Below the pieces are notes generated by a model. It was given only the letters and a program-made list of their open reading frames with translations. It made no database searches and was not told where the DNA came from. 36,050 nucleotides of DNA from Mycobacterium sp. 1245805.9 (lineage in GTDB: Bacteria; Actinomycetota; Actinomycetes; Mycobacteriales; Mycobacteriaceae): positions 1 to 36,050 of the forward strand of contig NZ_LZKR01000032.1 in the NCBI RefSeq assembly GCF_001672915.1, read 5' to 3'. Made by a program: the position numbers and the translations under genes. Position 1 is the first letter of the stretch; each line of letters begins with the position of its first letter. Below, piece by piece: positions 1-10,359 of the stretch.

Positions 1-71
1 GGGCACGGTGGTGCGCACCTTCCGGTCCGCGCCGCGCCCGCCCGGGGCCTCGATGATGGTGGCGCCGGACG

Positions 72-1001
72 GTGCGGCTGGGCTCGGTGCGCGCCGCCGC
101 GGCGGAGTTGGGTGTTTCCGACGCCGGCGTCTCGATGCTGGTGGCGGCGCTGCGCAAGGAGCTGGACGACCCGCTGTTCACCCGGACGGGCGCCGGCCTG
201 GCGTTCACGCCGGGCGGGCTGCGGCGGGCCAGCCGCGCGGTCGAGATCCTGGGGCTGCAGCAGCAAACGGCGATCGAGGTCACCGAGGCCGCGCACGGGC
301 GCCGGCTGCTGCGGATCGCCGCCTCGACCGCGTTCGCCGAGCACGCGGCGCCCGGGCTGATCGAGCTGTTCTCGTCGCGGGCCGACGACCTGTCGGTGGA
401 ACTGAGCGTGCACCCGACGAGCCGGTTCCGCGACTTGATCTGCTCGCGCGCCGTCGACATCGCGATCGGGCCGGCGGGCGAGGGTTCGCTGGGCCCGGAC
501 GACGCGATCTTCGTGCGGCCGTTCCTGAAATACCAGATCATCACCGTCGTGCCGCCCAACAGCCCACTGGCCGCGGGCGTTCCGGCGCCGGCGCTGCTGC
601 GCCAGCAGCAGTGGATGCTCGGCCCGGCCGCCGGCGGCGTGGACGGCGAGATCGCAAAGATGTTGCGGGACTTGGCGATTCCCGAATCGAACCAGCGGAT
701 CTTTCAGAGCGACGCCGCCGCGCTCGAAGAGGTGCAGCGGGTCGGCGGTGTGTCGCTGACGATCGGTTTCGCCGTCGGCAAGGACCTCGCGGCCGGGCGG
801 TTGACCCGCGTGGGCGGTCCGGGCCTGGAAAGGTCGGGCGAGTGGTGCGCGGCGACGCTGGGGCCGTCGGTGCGGCAACCGGCCGTCTCGGAGCTCGTCC
901 GCTTCATCACCACGCCGCGGTGCACCCAGGCCATGATCCGCGGCTCCGGCGTCGGCGTGACCCGCTTCCGCCCGAAAGTGCATGTGACGCTGTGGAGTTG
1001 A
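72..1001 (+). CDS. LysR-family transcriptional regulator, 5' end abnormal
   Basis: The product is a LysR-type DNA-binding regulator. Residues 4-50 carry most of the winged helix-turn-helix (SVRAAAAELGVSDAGVSM, then LRKELDDPLFTRTG) and residues 85-300 fit the periplasmic-binding-like effector domain. The family normally has about 12-15 more N-terminal residues forming helix 1 of the DNA-binding domain. Here the GTG at 72 is the first usable start after an in-frame stop at 54-56, so the protein begins inside that helix. Either the true start is in another frame, implying a frameshift near 54-72, or the gene is N-terminally damaged. The stop codon lies inside a dyad repeat (998-1077). It is convergent with the methyltransferase gene. 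It may correspond to M. tuberculosis Rv0377, judged from memory and gene context. Target genes cannot be told from this window. Confidence 0.75.
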   Translation: MRLGSVRAAAAELGVSDAGVSMLVAALRKELDDPLFTRTGAGLAFTPGGLRRASRAVEILGLQQQTAIEVTEAAHGRRLLRIAASTAFAEHAAPGLIELFSSRADDLSVELSVHPTSRFRDLICSRAVDIAIGPAGEGSLGPDDAIFVRPFLKYQIITVVPPNSPLAAGVPAPALLRQQQWMLGPAAGGVDGEIAKMLRDLAIPESNQRIFQSDAAALEEVQRVGGVSLTIGFAVGKDLAAGRLTRVGGPGLERSGEWCAATLGPSVRQPAVSELVRFITTPRCTQAMIRGSGVGVTRFRPKVHVTLWS

Positions 1002-1077
1002 GTGTGAATCCTGGGCGACGACACGCCGATGAGCTTCGCCGCCGGTTCACACTCAAGGTCAGGGATTCACACTGAAG
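998..1077. repeat. Dyad repeat element A between convergent genes
   Basis: A perfect 11-bp inverted repeat, TTGAGTGTGAA at 998-1008 and TTCACACTCAA at 1046-1056, encloses a GC-rich loop. A third related arm, ATTCACACTGAA, follows at about 1065-1076. The element contains the stop codon of the upstream LysR gene (999-1001) and ends 5 nt from the stop of the convergent methyltransferase gene. Position and symmetry suggest a bidirectional terminator. It has the same layout as the elements at 4990, 14676, 14808 and 33636. Confidence 0.75.
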
Positions 1078-1081
1078 GCGG

Positions 1082-1726
1082 CTACCAGGCGCGCGACAGG
1101 TCGGCGTGCTGCCGCACCCAGGCATGCATCGCGATCCCGGCGGCGACGCCGGCGTTGATGCTGCGCGTCGAGCCGAACTGGGCGATCGACACAGTGAGCG
1201 CCGCGCCGGCCCGGATGTCGTCGGTGATGCCCGGGCCCTCCTCACCGAACACCATCAGGCACTCCCGCGGCAGCGCCGTCTCCTCCAGCCGCCGCGCGCC
1301 CGGCAAGTTGTCGACCGCGACGACGGTCAGCCCCGCGCCGGCCGCGAACTCGAGCAGCGCGGCGGTGCTGTCGTGGTGGCACAGACGCTGATAGCGGTCG
1401 GTGACCATGGCGCCGCGGCGATTCCAGCGCCGCCGCCCGACGATGTGCACCGTGTCGACCGCGAAGGCGTTGGCGGTGCGCACCACCGAGCCGATGTTGG
1501 CGTCGTAGCCGAAGTTCTCGATCGCCACGTGCAGCGGGTGACGGCGCAGGTCGATGTCGGCGATGATCGCCTCGCGGCTCCAGTACCGGTAGGCGTCGAC
1601 GACGTTGCGAGTATCGCCGTCGCGCAACAGGTTTGGATCATATCGCGGGTCGTCGGGCGGCTCGCCCGGCCACGGCCCGACGCCGCCGGCCGTCGTTCCC
1701 CATTCGGTGGGACCGGGGTCGCTCAT
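1082..1726 (-). CDS. SpoU/TrmH-family RNA 2'-O-methyltransferase
   Basis: This 214-residue SPOUT-class protein should methylate a ribose 2'-OH in tRNA or rRNA using S-adenosylmethionine. The three family motifs are visible: NFGYDANIGSVVRTANAF (motif 1, with its conserved Asn and Arg), LMVFGEEGPG (motif 2) and STRSINAGVAAGIAMH near the C-terminus (motif 3). These form the trefoil knot that binds SAM. I chose the ATG at 1726, giving a start of MSDPGP, because it overlaps the stop of the upstream lipoprotein gene as ATGA, a typical coupled junction; longer forms would run deep into that gene. It is likely the counterpart of M. tuberculosis Rv0380c. The exact RNA target is not evident from the sequence. 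Confidence 0.88.
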   Translation of the reverse strand: MSDPGPTEWGTTAGGVGPWPGEPPDDPRYDPNLLRDGDTRNVVDAYRYWSREAIIADIDLRRHPLHVAIENFGYDANIGSVVRTANAFAVDTVHIVGRRRWNRRGAMVTDRYQRLCHHDSTAALLEFAAGAGLTVVAVDNLPGARRLEETALPRECLMVFGEEGPGITDDIRAGAALTVSIAQFGSTRSINAGVAAGIAMHAWVRQHADLSRAW

Positions 1727-2646
1727 CGCTGCGTCCACACGCCGGCGTGGGTGCCGTCGACCGCCACCGTGGCGTACAGCAGCGCCTCGTTGATCTCGCC
1801 CTGGGTGCACAGCGAGGCGTTGACGCGGACCGAGTCCAGCGACGCGTCGGGCAGGACCAGCACAGACGACCCGTACGTCGCGCAGGCCGGGTTCAGGCCG
1901 CGGCCGGGCAGCGTCGGCGACGCCAGCAGCATCAGCGGGCCGCCGCGCTTGGCGGAGTCGTCGCGATACCGGTCCGCGAGGGCGGTGGCTTCCAGACCGA
2001 GCAGCATGTAGCCGTTGCCGACGAACGCGGCCGGGTCGCCGAGCTGGGCCTTGGTCACCGGGGCGCCGTCGGCGCGCCAGGCCGACAGGCTGACGGTCTT
2101 GACGGTCAGGCCGGTGTCATTGGCGTTGGTCGGCGGCAGCCCCACCGGAAACGCCGCGGGGTAGGCCGCCGACGTGTTCGGGATCCGGTCGCGCGGCGAG
2201 TAGGCGTACACCCCGCGGACCTGGCTCCGATCCTTAAGCGGCCCAAGGCAAATGCTGCCGGTGAGCCGGTTGGGGGGCGCCGACAGCGGGTGCTGGATAT
2301 CGTGCACCTTCGCGGCCGCGTCGTCGCAGCTGCCCAGCGCGGCCGACTCCAACGGGTGCGCCAGCGCGCCGTAGAGCCCGAAGCGGATGTCCTCCGGTTT
2401 GGCGTGCGGCGCCTTCGGGTCGGCGGGCGACGCGTCGAGATCGATCAGCACGTAGTCGCCGTCCCAGCGCAGGTTCGACACCGACATGTTCCAGCCCAGC
2501 AGCGCCAGCGATTCGCCGAGCCGCGCGCCCTGCGCGCCGAAGGGCCGGGCGGGACGGTCGGAACCCGAACAGCCCACGAGGCACGCCGCGACGGCGACGA
2601 GGATGCACGCGGCGCGAGTAAGGCGCCCGAATCTAATTGACATCAT
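1723..2646 (-). CDS. Conserved mycobacterial lipoprotein (Rv0381c-like)
   Basis: The protein has about 307 residues. An N-terminal signal peptide with a basic start and a hydrophobic stretch ends in the lipobox LVGC, with the lipidated cysteine at about residue 26, so it should be exported and anchored to the outer face of the plasma membrane. The rest has no motif I recognise; it contains several cysteines and a beta-rich, conserved-hypothetical character. Two adjacent ATGs (2646 and 2643) fit the signal peptide; 2646 is given, and ATG 2673 is also possible. It lies 80 nt after pyrE and is translationally coupled to the methyltransferase by an ATGA overlap, so the three are probably one transcript. 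Gene order pyrE, lipoprotein, methyltransferase matches M. tuberculosis Rv0382c-Rv0380c. Function is unknown. Confidence 0.8.
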   Translation of the reverse strand: MMSIRFGRLTRAACILVAVAACLVGCSGSDRPARPFGAQGARLGESLALLGWNMSVSNLRWDGDYVLIDLDASPADPKAPHAKPEDIRFGLYGALAHPLESAALGSCDDAAAKVHDIQHPLSAPPNRLTGSICLGPLKDRSQVRGVYAYSPRDRIPNTSAAYPAAFPVGLPPTNANDTGLTVKTVSLSAWRADGAPVTKAQLGDPAAFVGNGYMLLGLEATALADRYRDDSAKRGGPLMLLASPTLPGRGLNPACATYGSSVLVLPDASLDSVRVNASLCTQGEINEALLYATVAVDGTHAGVWTQR

Positions 2647-2726
2647 TCGCAGTCGACGATTTGCCCGCCTCATAGCGACAGATCGGCGGCTGGGCGACCC
2701 GGGACAGCGCATGCATGAAACGCGGC

Positions 2727-3269
2727 CTAGCCCAGCCCTAGATCGGCGAGGCCCAGCACGCTGCGGTACGGAATTCCCTCGGCTTCGATGGTCTCGGCGG
2801 CGCCGGTGGCGCGGTCCACCACGGTGGCCACCCCGATCACCTGGCCGCCCGCCTCCTGCACGGCATGCACCGCCGTCAGCGCCGAGTTGCCGGTGGTGCT
2901 GGTGTCCTCCACCACCAGGACCCGCTGGCCGGAGACCTCGGATCCCTCGATAAGGCGTTGCAGCCCATGGGTTTTCGCCGACTTGCGCACGACGAACGCG
3001 TCGATGGGCCGCCCGGGCGCGTGCATGATGGCGGTCGCGACGGGGTCGGCGCCCAGGGTCAGGCCGCCGACGACGGCGTAGTCCCAGTCGGCGGTGAGCT
3101 CGCGCATCAGCGTGCCGATCAGCGCGGAGGCGCGGTGGTGCAGCGTGGCCCGGCGCAGGTCGACGTAATAGTCGGCCTCCTTGCCCGACGACAGCGTCAC
3201 CCGGCCGTGCACCACCGACAGTCGGCGCACCAGCTCGGCCAGCTCGCCGCGCGCGTCAGCTCCGGTCAC
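2727..3269 (-). CDS. pyrE: Orotate phosphoribosyltransferase
   Basis: PyrE joins orotate to PRPP to make orotidine 5'-monophosphate, the fifth step of de novo pyrimidine synthesis, in the cytosol. The 180-residue length is typical of the actinobacterial short form. The PRPP-binding signature VLVVEDTSTTGNS is intact at about residues 117-129, and the flexible-loop region carries VVRKSAKTHG. The GTG start at 3269 overlaps the stop of the upstream SDR gene by 14 nt, so the two are likely cotranscribed and coupled. Downstream are the lipoprotein and the RNA methyltransferase, as in M. tuberculosis, where this gene is Rv0382c. Confidence 0.95.
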   Translation of the reverse strand: MTGADARGELAELVRRLSVVHGRVTLSSGKEADYYVDLRRATLHHRASALIGTLMRELTADWDYAVVGGLTLGADPVATAIMHAPGRPIDAFVVRKSAKTHGLQRLIEGSEVSGQRVLVVEDTSTTGNSALTAVHAVQEAGGQVIGVATVVDRATGAAETIEAEGIPYRSVLGLADLGLG

Positions 3270-4026
3270 GGCCGCCGACCCGTTTCGTCGCGGTGCGCAC
3301 CAGGCCGCGGGGCAGCAGCCGCCCGGCGGTGACGATCGCCTTGTACTGCAGGCCCGGGACGCTGATCACCTTGCCGGCGGCGACGTCGGCCAGGCTTTCG
3401 GCGACCACGTCGTCGACCTCGAGCCACAGGAACGGCGGCAGCTTGGCCATGTCCATGCCGGCCCTGGTGTGAAATTCGGTGTGCACGAAGCCCGGGCACA
3501 CGGCGTGCACGCCGACCCCGGTTCCGTCCAGCGAGCCGGCCAGGCCCTCGCTGAACGAGATCACCCAGGCCTTGGACGCCGAATACGTCGACGACCGCCC
3601 GTTCACCAGCCCCGCGACGCTGGCGACGTTGATCACGGTCCCGGCGCCGGCGGCCATCATGGCAGGCACCGCGGCCCGGGTGAGCTGCAGCACCGCGGTC
3701 ACGTTGACGTCCAGCTGCGCCTGCAGCAGCGCGGGATCGGCCGTCCAGAATTCGCCGGACGTGCCGAAGCCGGCGTTGTTGACCAGGACCCGCACCCCGG
3801 CGGCGAGCCGCTCGGCGACCTTGTCGCGGCCGGCCGCGTCGGCCAGGTCCGCCGGCAGGATCTCGATGTTGCCGCCCTGGCCCTCGAGCTCGGCCGCCAG
3901 CTTGGTCAGCCGGTCGACGTCGCGGGCGACCAGAACCAGGTCGTAGCCGTCGCGCGCATAGCGGCGTGCGTAGCCCCCGCCGATCCCGGACGTCGGCCCG
4001 GTGATCAGGGCTACGGGGCGCGGCAT
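3256..4026 (-). CDS. Short-chain dehydrogenase/reductase (SDR)
   Basis: This is a classical NAD(P)-dependent SDR of 256 residues. The Rossmann cofactor motif TGPTSGIG is at residues 8-15, followed by the NNAG motif, a catalytic Ser in INVASVAG, and YSASK holding the Tyr and Lys. The C-terminal tail (LVRTATKRVGGRDRS) is basic. The Arg-rich region after the first beta-strand suggests NADP(H) preference, which is inference. The start at ATG 4026 (MPRPVAL) puts the cofactor motif at the usual distance; the longer open frame has no SDR character. It sits between ttfA (35 nt upstream) and pyrE (14-nt overlap). The substrate cannot be read from the sequence. Confidence 0.88.
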   Translation of the reverse strand: MPRPVALITGPTSGIGGGYARRYARDGYDLVLVARDVDRLTKLAAELEGQGGNIEILPADLADAAGRDKVAERLAAGVRVLVNNAGFGTSGEFWTADPALLQAQLDVNVTAVLQLTRAAVPAMMAAGAGTVINVASVAGLVNGRSSTYSASKAWVISFSEGLAGSLDGTGVGVHAVCPGFVHTEFHTRAGMDMAKLPPFLWLEVDDVVAESLADVAAGKVISVPGLQYKAIVTAGRLLPRGLVRTATKRVGGRDRS

Positions 4027-4060
4027 GAGCGACAGTGTAATGACGCGGGCCCGACCGGCC

Positions 4061-4909
4061 TCAGCGCTGGTAGTTACTGGCCTGGTGGCCGTTGCGACCG
4101 GTCGGCGGCTGCCGGCCCTGGTCGCGGCGCAGCGGCTCGGTGGCGCGACGGCCCGCCTGAACGTCGGAGCCCAGCAACCCCGACACGTCCTGTTGCGGCC
4201 GCCTCGACGGCAACTCGAGGCGACCGGCGGGCGCCAGGGGTCGACTCGGCGCGGCGTTGCGCGGCAGCGCGGGCGCACCCGCTTCCTGCGGGGTCTCCTG
4301 GGGCACCGGCGGCAATACGCGCAGCAGGTCGTTGAACTGGCGCACTGTGCGCAGGCCCTCGTCCCACTGCGCGCGCGTGCTGGAGATCGGCATGGCGACC
4401 AACGTCCAGTTCTGCTCGTTCCACATGATCTCGGCGCAGTCGGGGGCGGTGTGCGCGAAGGTGACCATGCGCCGGTCGCAGGCCCGCCGGGCCGCGTCCA
4501 GATTGGTCGAGTACACCATCCGGGGGCCGATCGCGCCGAGCAACCAAATGTCGCTCTCCCGAGGCTCTTTCAGGCCCTTGAGGCGCAGGTCGACGACGAC
4601 GTTGGTGCCGACCTTGCGGTGCAGCGCGATCACCGTGGCGACTTCCTCGACGTCGAAGATGTAGACCGCCTCGCCGCGGATCTGGCCCAGCACGACGTTG
4701 TGGGCGGGGACATCGCCCACCGTCGAGATCACCCCGCGCTTCCAGCGCTTGAGGATGTCGGTCGATTCGCGCTCGTAGTCGAAGCCGTGCGAGCGTGCCC
4801 ACGATTTACGGCGCCTGCTGCGGCCGCGGCGTCGATCGATGTCGACGTACAGCAGCACGCCCGCACCGACAAAGCACAGCGCGGACAGCGTGAACCAAAG
4901 GGGGACCAT
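4061..4909 (-). CDS. ttfA: TMM transport factor A (Rv0383c-like)
   Basis: This is a 282-residue membrane-anchored protein. A single N-terminal transmembrane segment (about residues 3-23) is followed by a basic stretch (DRRRGRSRRRK), a cytoplasmic domain to about residue 200, and a disordered Pro/Arg/Gln-rich tail. It matches the gene lying beside clpB and pyrE in mycobacteria (M. tuberculosis Rv0383c). That protein is described as TtfA, an essential partner of MmpL3 in moving trehalose monomycolate across the inner membrane. The assignment rests on protein architecture and synteny recalled from memory, not on an alignment. The gene is 185 nt downstream of clpB, separated from it by repeat element B, so it probably has its own promoter. 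Confidence 0.8.
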   Translation of the reverse strand: MVPLWFTLSALCFVGAGVLLYVDIDRRRGRSRRRKSWARSHGFDYERESTDILKRWKRGVISTVGDVPAHNVVLGQIRGEAVYIFDVEEVATVIALHRKVGTNVVVDLRLKGLKEPRESDIWLLGAIGPRMVYSTNLDAARRACDRRMVTFAHTAPDCAEIMWNEQNWTLVAMPISSTRAQWDEGLRTVRQFNDLLRVLPPVPQETPQEAGAPALPRNAAPSRPLAPAGRLELPSRRPQQDVSGLLGSDVQAGRRATEPLRRDQGRQPPTGRNGHQASNYQR

Positions 4910-4989
4910 CCCACACAGGGTATCCGCTGTGGGCCCGGATTAGACAATGCGACCAGGTCACAAGCAAATTAAGGTTTGCTAGAGCGCGC

Positions 4990-5089
4990 GCTGAGTGTGC
5001 GCTGACGGCTTTGAGTGTGAACTGGCGGCGGGATCTCGACGATTTTCCCGCCCAGGATTCACACTCAAAGCCCAGGATTCACACGCGAG
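4990..5089. repeat. Dyad repeat element B, 3' of clpB
   Basis: Perfect 13-bp arms, CTTTGAGTGTGAA at 5009-5021 and TTCACACTCAAAG at 5058-5070, enclose an inner GGCGGG...CCCGCC pair. Extra single arms flank them (GAGTGTGCGC near 4993 and GATTCACACGCG near 5076). The element begins about 5 nt past the clpB stop, read on the minus strand. Read on the minus strand it aligns over its length with the 14.7-14.9 kb copies, including a shared AAAGCCGTCAGC segment. It is a candidate transcription terminator for clpB. Confidence 0.8.
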
Positions 5090-5094
5090 CCGAT

Positions 5095-7641
<2,547 letters not shown>

Positions 7642-7697
7642 GACGATCTCCGTTTGGGGTCAGAAAGGGCTGCATGAAAATGCTTGTCGTGATGTTC

Positions 7698-7723
7698 AAC
7701 GCCGTCAAGGTTGAGTGTGTTCC
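7698..7723 (-). promoter_or_regulatory. SigH-type promoter of clpB
   Basis: Read on the minus strand there is GGAACA (7723-7718), a 16-nt spacer, then CGTT (7701-7698). This matches the recalled SigH consensus GGAAYA-N16/17-CGTT. It lies about 57 nt upstream of the clpB GTG and its -35 element is inside the HAIR box, so HspR binding should occlude it. Confidence 0.6.
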
Positions 7724-7730
7724 GCTCAAG
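7710..7730. promoter_or_regulatory. HAIR operator for HspR upstream of clpB
   Basis: On the minus strand: CTTGAGC, 7-nt spacer GGAACAC, ACTCAAC. This differs from the HAIR consensus CTTGAGT-N7-ACTCAAG only at one outer position in each arm. It lies 69-89 nt upstream of the clpB start and between clpB and the divergent flavohemoglobin-type gene. Confidence 0.85.
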
Positions 7731-7752
7731 TCTACAAAATTTCGTTGACGCC

Positions 7753-7758
7753 TAGAAT
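7753..7758 (+). promoter_or_regulatory. -10 element of an apparently leaderless transcript
   Basis: TAGAAT fits the mycobacterial TANNNT -10 motif and ends 8 nt before the GTG at 7767. No Shine-Dalgarno sequence precedes that GTG, so transcription probably starts at the start codon itself. Confidence 0.55.
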
Positions 7759-7766
7759 CGGGGCCC

Positions 7767-8918
7767 GTGAGCCTGGAGGACCGCGACGCATTGCGGGTGT
7801 TGCGCGACGCCTTCGACGATGCGCTCGTCCGCAGGTTCTATACCCACTGGTTCGCGCTCGACGTCTCGGTGCGCGACCTTTTCCCGCCGGAGATGGCACC
7901 CCAGCGGGCCGCTTTTGCCCACGCCCTGCACTGGGTGTACGGGGAACTGGTGGAGCAACGCGCGGCCGAGCCGGTGGCCTTCCTGGCCCAGCTCGGACGG
8001 GATCACCGCAAATTCGGCGTGCTCCCCGGCCATTACGGCACGTTGCGGGGCGCGCTGTATGCGACGCTTCGCGACCACCTCGGTGACGCGTGGACCGATT
8101 CCGTCGCGGCGGCCGCCGATCAGTCGCTCAACCTGATCACCGGCGTGATGAGCGGGGCCGCCGACGCGGAGCAGGGGCCGGCCTGGTGGGACGGAACGGT
8201 CATCGAGCACATCCGGGTCTCGCGGGACCTGGCTGTCGTGCGGCTGCAGCTCGACCGCCCGATGGACTACTACCCCGGCCAGTACGTCGACGTCCACGTT
8301 CCGCAGTGCCCGCGCCGGTGGCGCTACCTGAGCCCCGCGATTCCGGCCGACCCCGGAGGTGGCATCGAGTTCCACGTCCGCCAGGTCGCCGGCGGCCTGG
8401 TCAGCACCGCGATCGTCAACGAGACCCGGCTGGGCGACCGGTGGCGGCTGTCCAGCCCGCACGGCGGCCTGCGGGTCGACCGGGACGGCGAAGACGTGCT
8501 GATGGTGGCCGGCAGCACCGGGCTGGCGCCGCTGCGCGCGCTGATCATGGACCTGTGCCGCTACGCGGTCAATCCGCGGGTGCACCTCTTCTTCGGCGCC
8601 CGCTACCGCTGCGAGCTCTACGACCTGCCCACGCTGTGGCAGGTGGCCCAGCACAATCCGTGGCTGTCCGTCTCGCCGGTCTCGGAGTACAGCCGCGACC
8701 CGTCGTGGGCGGCCGACTATCCCGACGTCACGCCGCCGCGCGGGCTGCACGTGCACCAGACCGGCCGGCTGCCCGACGTGGTGACCAAATACGGCGGCTG
8801 GGGCGACCGGCAGATCCTGGTGTGCGGCGGACCGGATATGGTTCGTGCGACCAAGGCCGCGCTGATCGCCAAAGGCGCGCCGCCCGAACGCATTCAGCAC
8901 GACCCACTGTCCCGGTGA
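7767..8918 (+). CDS. Type II flavohemoglobin-like oxidoreductase (Rv0385-like)
   Basis: This 383-residue protein has an N-terminal globin-like domain (about 1-135), an FAD-binding domain (about 140-235) and an NAD-binding domain (about 240-383). The likely proximal heme histidine is H80 in LGRDHRKFGV. FAD contact is by RWRYLSP (about 184-190), NAD contact by AGSTGLAPLRAL (248-259), and the C-terminal CGGPDMV motif is present. The FAD motif differs from the RxYS of classical Hmp, and globin conservation is weak. Both fit the mycobacterial type II flavohemoglobins, which are reported not to be simple NO dioxygenases. The start is GTG 7767, with a leaderless-type -10. It is divergent from clpB with the HAIR/SigH region between, and 13 nt ahead of the epimerase gene, so probably cotranscribed with it. 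Confidence 0.85.
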   Translation: MSLEDRDALRVLRDAFDDALVRRFYTHWFALDVSVRDLFPPEMAPQRAAFAHALHWVYGELVEQRAAEPVAFLAQLGRDHRKFGVLPGHYGTLRGALYATLRDHLGDAWTDSVAAAADQSLNLITGVMSGAADAEQGPAWWDGTVIEHIRVSRDLAVVRLQLDRPMDYYPGQYVDVHVPQCPRRWRYLSPAIPADPGGGIEFHVRQVAGGLVSTAIVNETRLGDRWRLSSPHGGLRVDRDGEDVLMVAGSTGLAPLRALIMDLCRYAVNPRVHLFFGARYRCELYDLPTLWQVAQHNPWLSVSPVSEYSRDPSWAADYPDVTPPRGLHVHQTGRLPDVVTKYGGWGDRQILVCGGPDMVRATKAALIAKGAPPERIQHDPLSR

Positions 8919-8931
8919 ACCGAGGTAAGCC

Positions 8932-9822
8932 ATGCGCATCGTCACCCTGACCGACCCGTCGTCGCCGTTGGCGGCGCAGTTCGTGCCGGAGGCCGGCATG
9001 ATCGGCACGTCGCTGACCGACGCGGGCACCGAGCTGCTCGGGCAGCGGCGCGGTCTGCAGGCCTACGTCGAGGCGGGCAAGACGATGGGCATCCCGATCC
9101 TGTATCCGTGGGCAAATCGATTGGGCGACAACACCTACACGGCCGAGGGCGTGACGGTGACGCTGACCCCCGGGGACAACGGTGTTCGTGCCGATCCCAA
9201 CGGGTTGCCCATCCACGGCACCCTGGCCGCCTACCCGGGCTGGCGGGTGACGGCGGAGTCGGGCAACGAGCTGGCCGCGGAGGTCGATTTCGGCGCCGAC
9301 CCGCGGTTGCTGGCCAGCTTCCCGTACCCGCACGTGCTCTCGGTGGCGGTGCGGCTGGCCGACCGGGCGCTGACGGTGCGCACCACCGTCACCGCGAGCG
9401 GCGACACCGCGGTCCCGCTGTGCTTCGGCTTCCATCCCTACCTGCGCCTGCCGGACGTTCCCCGCCGCGAGTGGATGATCGAGACGCCGCCGCTGCGGCA
9501 CCTGCGGCTCGACGAGCGGGGGCTGCCGACCGGCGAGTCCGAACCCCAGCCGGCCCGCGAAGAACCCTTGGGCGACAAGGCTTTCGACGACGCCTATGAC
9601 CAGGTGGGCGACGGCGCGGTATTCGCGGTGTCCGGCGGTGGCCGCCGCCTGGAGGTGCACTTCGAGCGGGGGTATCCCGCGGCGCAGATCTTCGCCCCGC
9701 CCGCCGAAGAGCTCGTGTGTTTCGAGCCGATGGCCGCGCCGACCGACGCGCTGCGCCGCGGCGGGTACCCCTGCGCGCGCCCGGCTTCGCCGGCTGTCAC
9801 GCAGTTCTCGATTCGGGTGTAA
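8932..9822 (+). CDS. Aldose 1-epimerase family protein
   Basis: This is a galactose-mutarotase-like protein of 296 residues, expected to interconvert alpha and beta anomers of an aldose or act on a related sugar phosphate. Family landmarks are YPWANRLGDN near residue 60 (the substrate-site Asn-Arg), a His in LPIHGTL, the catalytic His in CFGFHPYLRLP, and the catalytic Glu in CFEPMAAPTD near the C-terminus. The ATG at 8932 has GAGGTAA just upstream. It follows the flavohemoglobin-type gene by 13 nt and converges on the HD-domain gene with 11 nt between the stops. The true sugar is unknown; no other sugar-metabolism gene is nearby. Confidence 0.88.
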   Translation: MRIVTLTDPSSPLAAQFVPEAGMIGTSLTDAGTELLGQRRGLQAYVEAGKTMGIPILYPWANRLGDNTYTAEGVTVTLTPGDNGVRADPNGLPIHGTLAAYPGWRVTAESGNELAAEVDFGADPRLLASFPYPHVLSVAVRLADRALTVRTTVTASGDTAVPLCFGFHPYLRLPDVPRREWMIETPPLRHLRLDERGLPTGESEPQPAREEPLGDKAFDDAYDQVGDGAVFAVSGGGRRLEVHFERGYPAAQIFAPPAEELVCFEPMAAPTDALRRGGYPCARPASPAVTQFSIRV

Positions 9823-9833
9823 GGGCGCGCCTT

Positions 9834-10355
9834 TCACCACCGCATCATGGGGAAGGGCCGACGGGGGTGCCCGGCGGCGTAGCGCGAAAGGCCCTTGGCG
9901 AGGAACGCGTGGAAGCCGCCGTACGGCAACTCGGCGACCACGGACCGGATGTCCCCGCGCGCGATACCGGCGCGTAGCAGGCCGTGGCTCACGTCGATGC
10001 GGTCGGCTATCCGAAACGTCTCGGCCATGCGATCGTGCGACCGTCGCAGCCGGTGGTGTTCCACGATCAGCGTGCGCACGTCGTCGACGTTGGCGATGCC
10101 GAATTCTTCGGCGTGCGCGGCCGCCAGTTCGGCCGACGGAGTGAGGTAGTCCATGGTGCCCGCGGTCCAGATGCCGAGATCGTGTGCGGCCCAGGCCAGG
10201 ACGGCGAAGTCGGGGACCGGTCCGGCGAGCAGCCGTTGGTGGTAGTTGATGCCGCGGTAGACGTGATTGCGGTAGGTGCGTAGCTGGGCGCCCAGCTCGC
10301 GCCGGTATCGCTGTAGGAGCGTCTCGACGATGGGGTGCTCGGTGAGCACATCCAT
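9834..10355 (-). CDS. HD-domain protein downstream of hspR
   Basis: This 173-residue protein has the arrangement of an HD-superfamily metal-dependent phosphohydrolase. H31 (in NHVYRG), the H58-D59 doublet (AAHDLGIW), H100/H101 (VEHHRL) and D118/D121 (RIADRIDVS) are the likely metal ligands. Small single-HD proteins include nucleotidases and pterin or cyclic-nucleotide hydrolases, so the substrate is open. The ATG at 10355 is only 4 nt after the hspR stop, so it should be transcribed with dnaK-grpE-dnaJ-hspR and be heat-inducible. In M. tuberculosis the gene after hspR, as I recall, is a convergent PPE gene, so this position is not universal. Confidence 0.72.
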   Translation of the reverse strand: MDVLTEHPIVETLLQRYRRELGAQLRTYRNHVYRGINYHQRLLAGPVPDFAVLAWAAHDLGIWTAGTMDYLTPSAELAAAHAEEFGIANVDDVRTLIVEHHRLRRSHDRMAETFRIADRIDVSHGLLRAGIARGDIRSVVAELPYGGFHAFLAKGLSRYAAGHPRRPFPMMRW

Positions 10356-10359
10356 GCCG

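Noticed and set aside
8..1075. A 355-codon frame overlapping the first LysR gene
   Set aside because: It is Arg/Ala/Gly-rich low-complexity sequence; the LysR frame has recognisable helix-turn-helix and effector domains.
5009..5070. Repeat arms contain TTGAGT and ACTCAA, resembling HspR HAIR half-sites
   Set aside because: The half-sites are separated by about 40 nt instead of 7, so HspR dimer binding as at clpB and dnaK is not expected.
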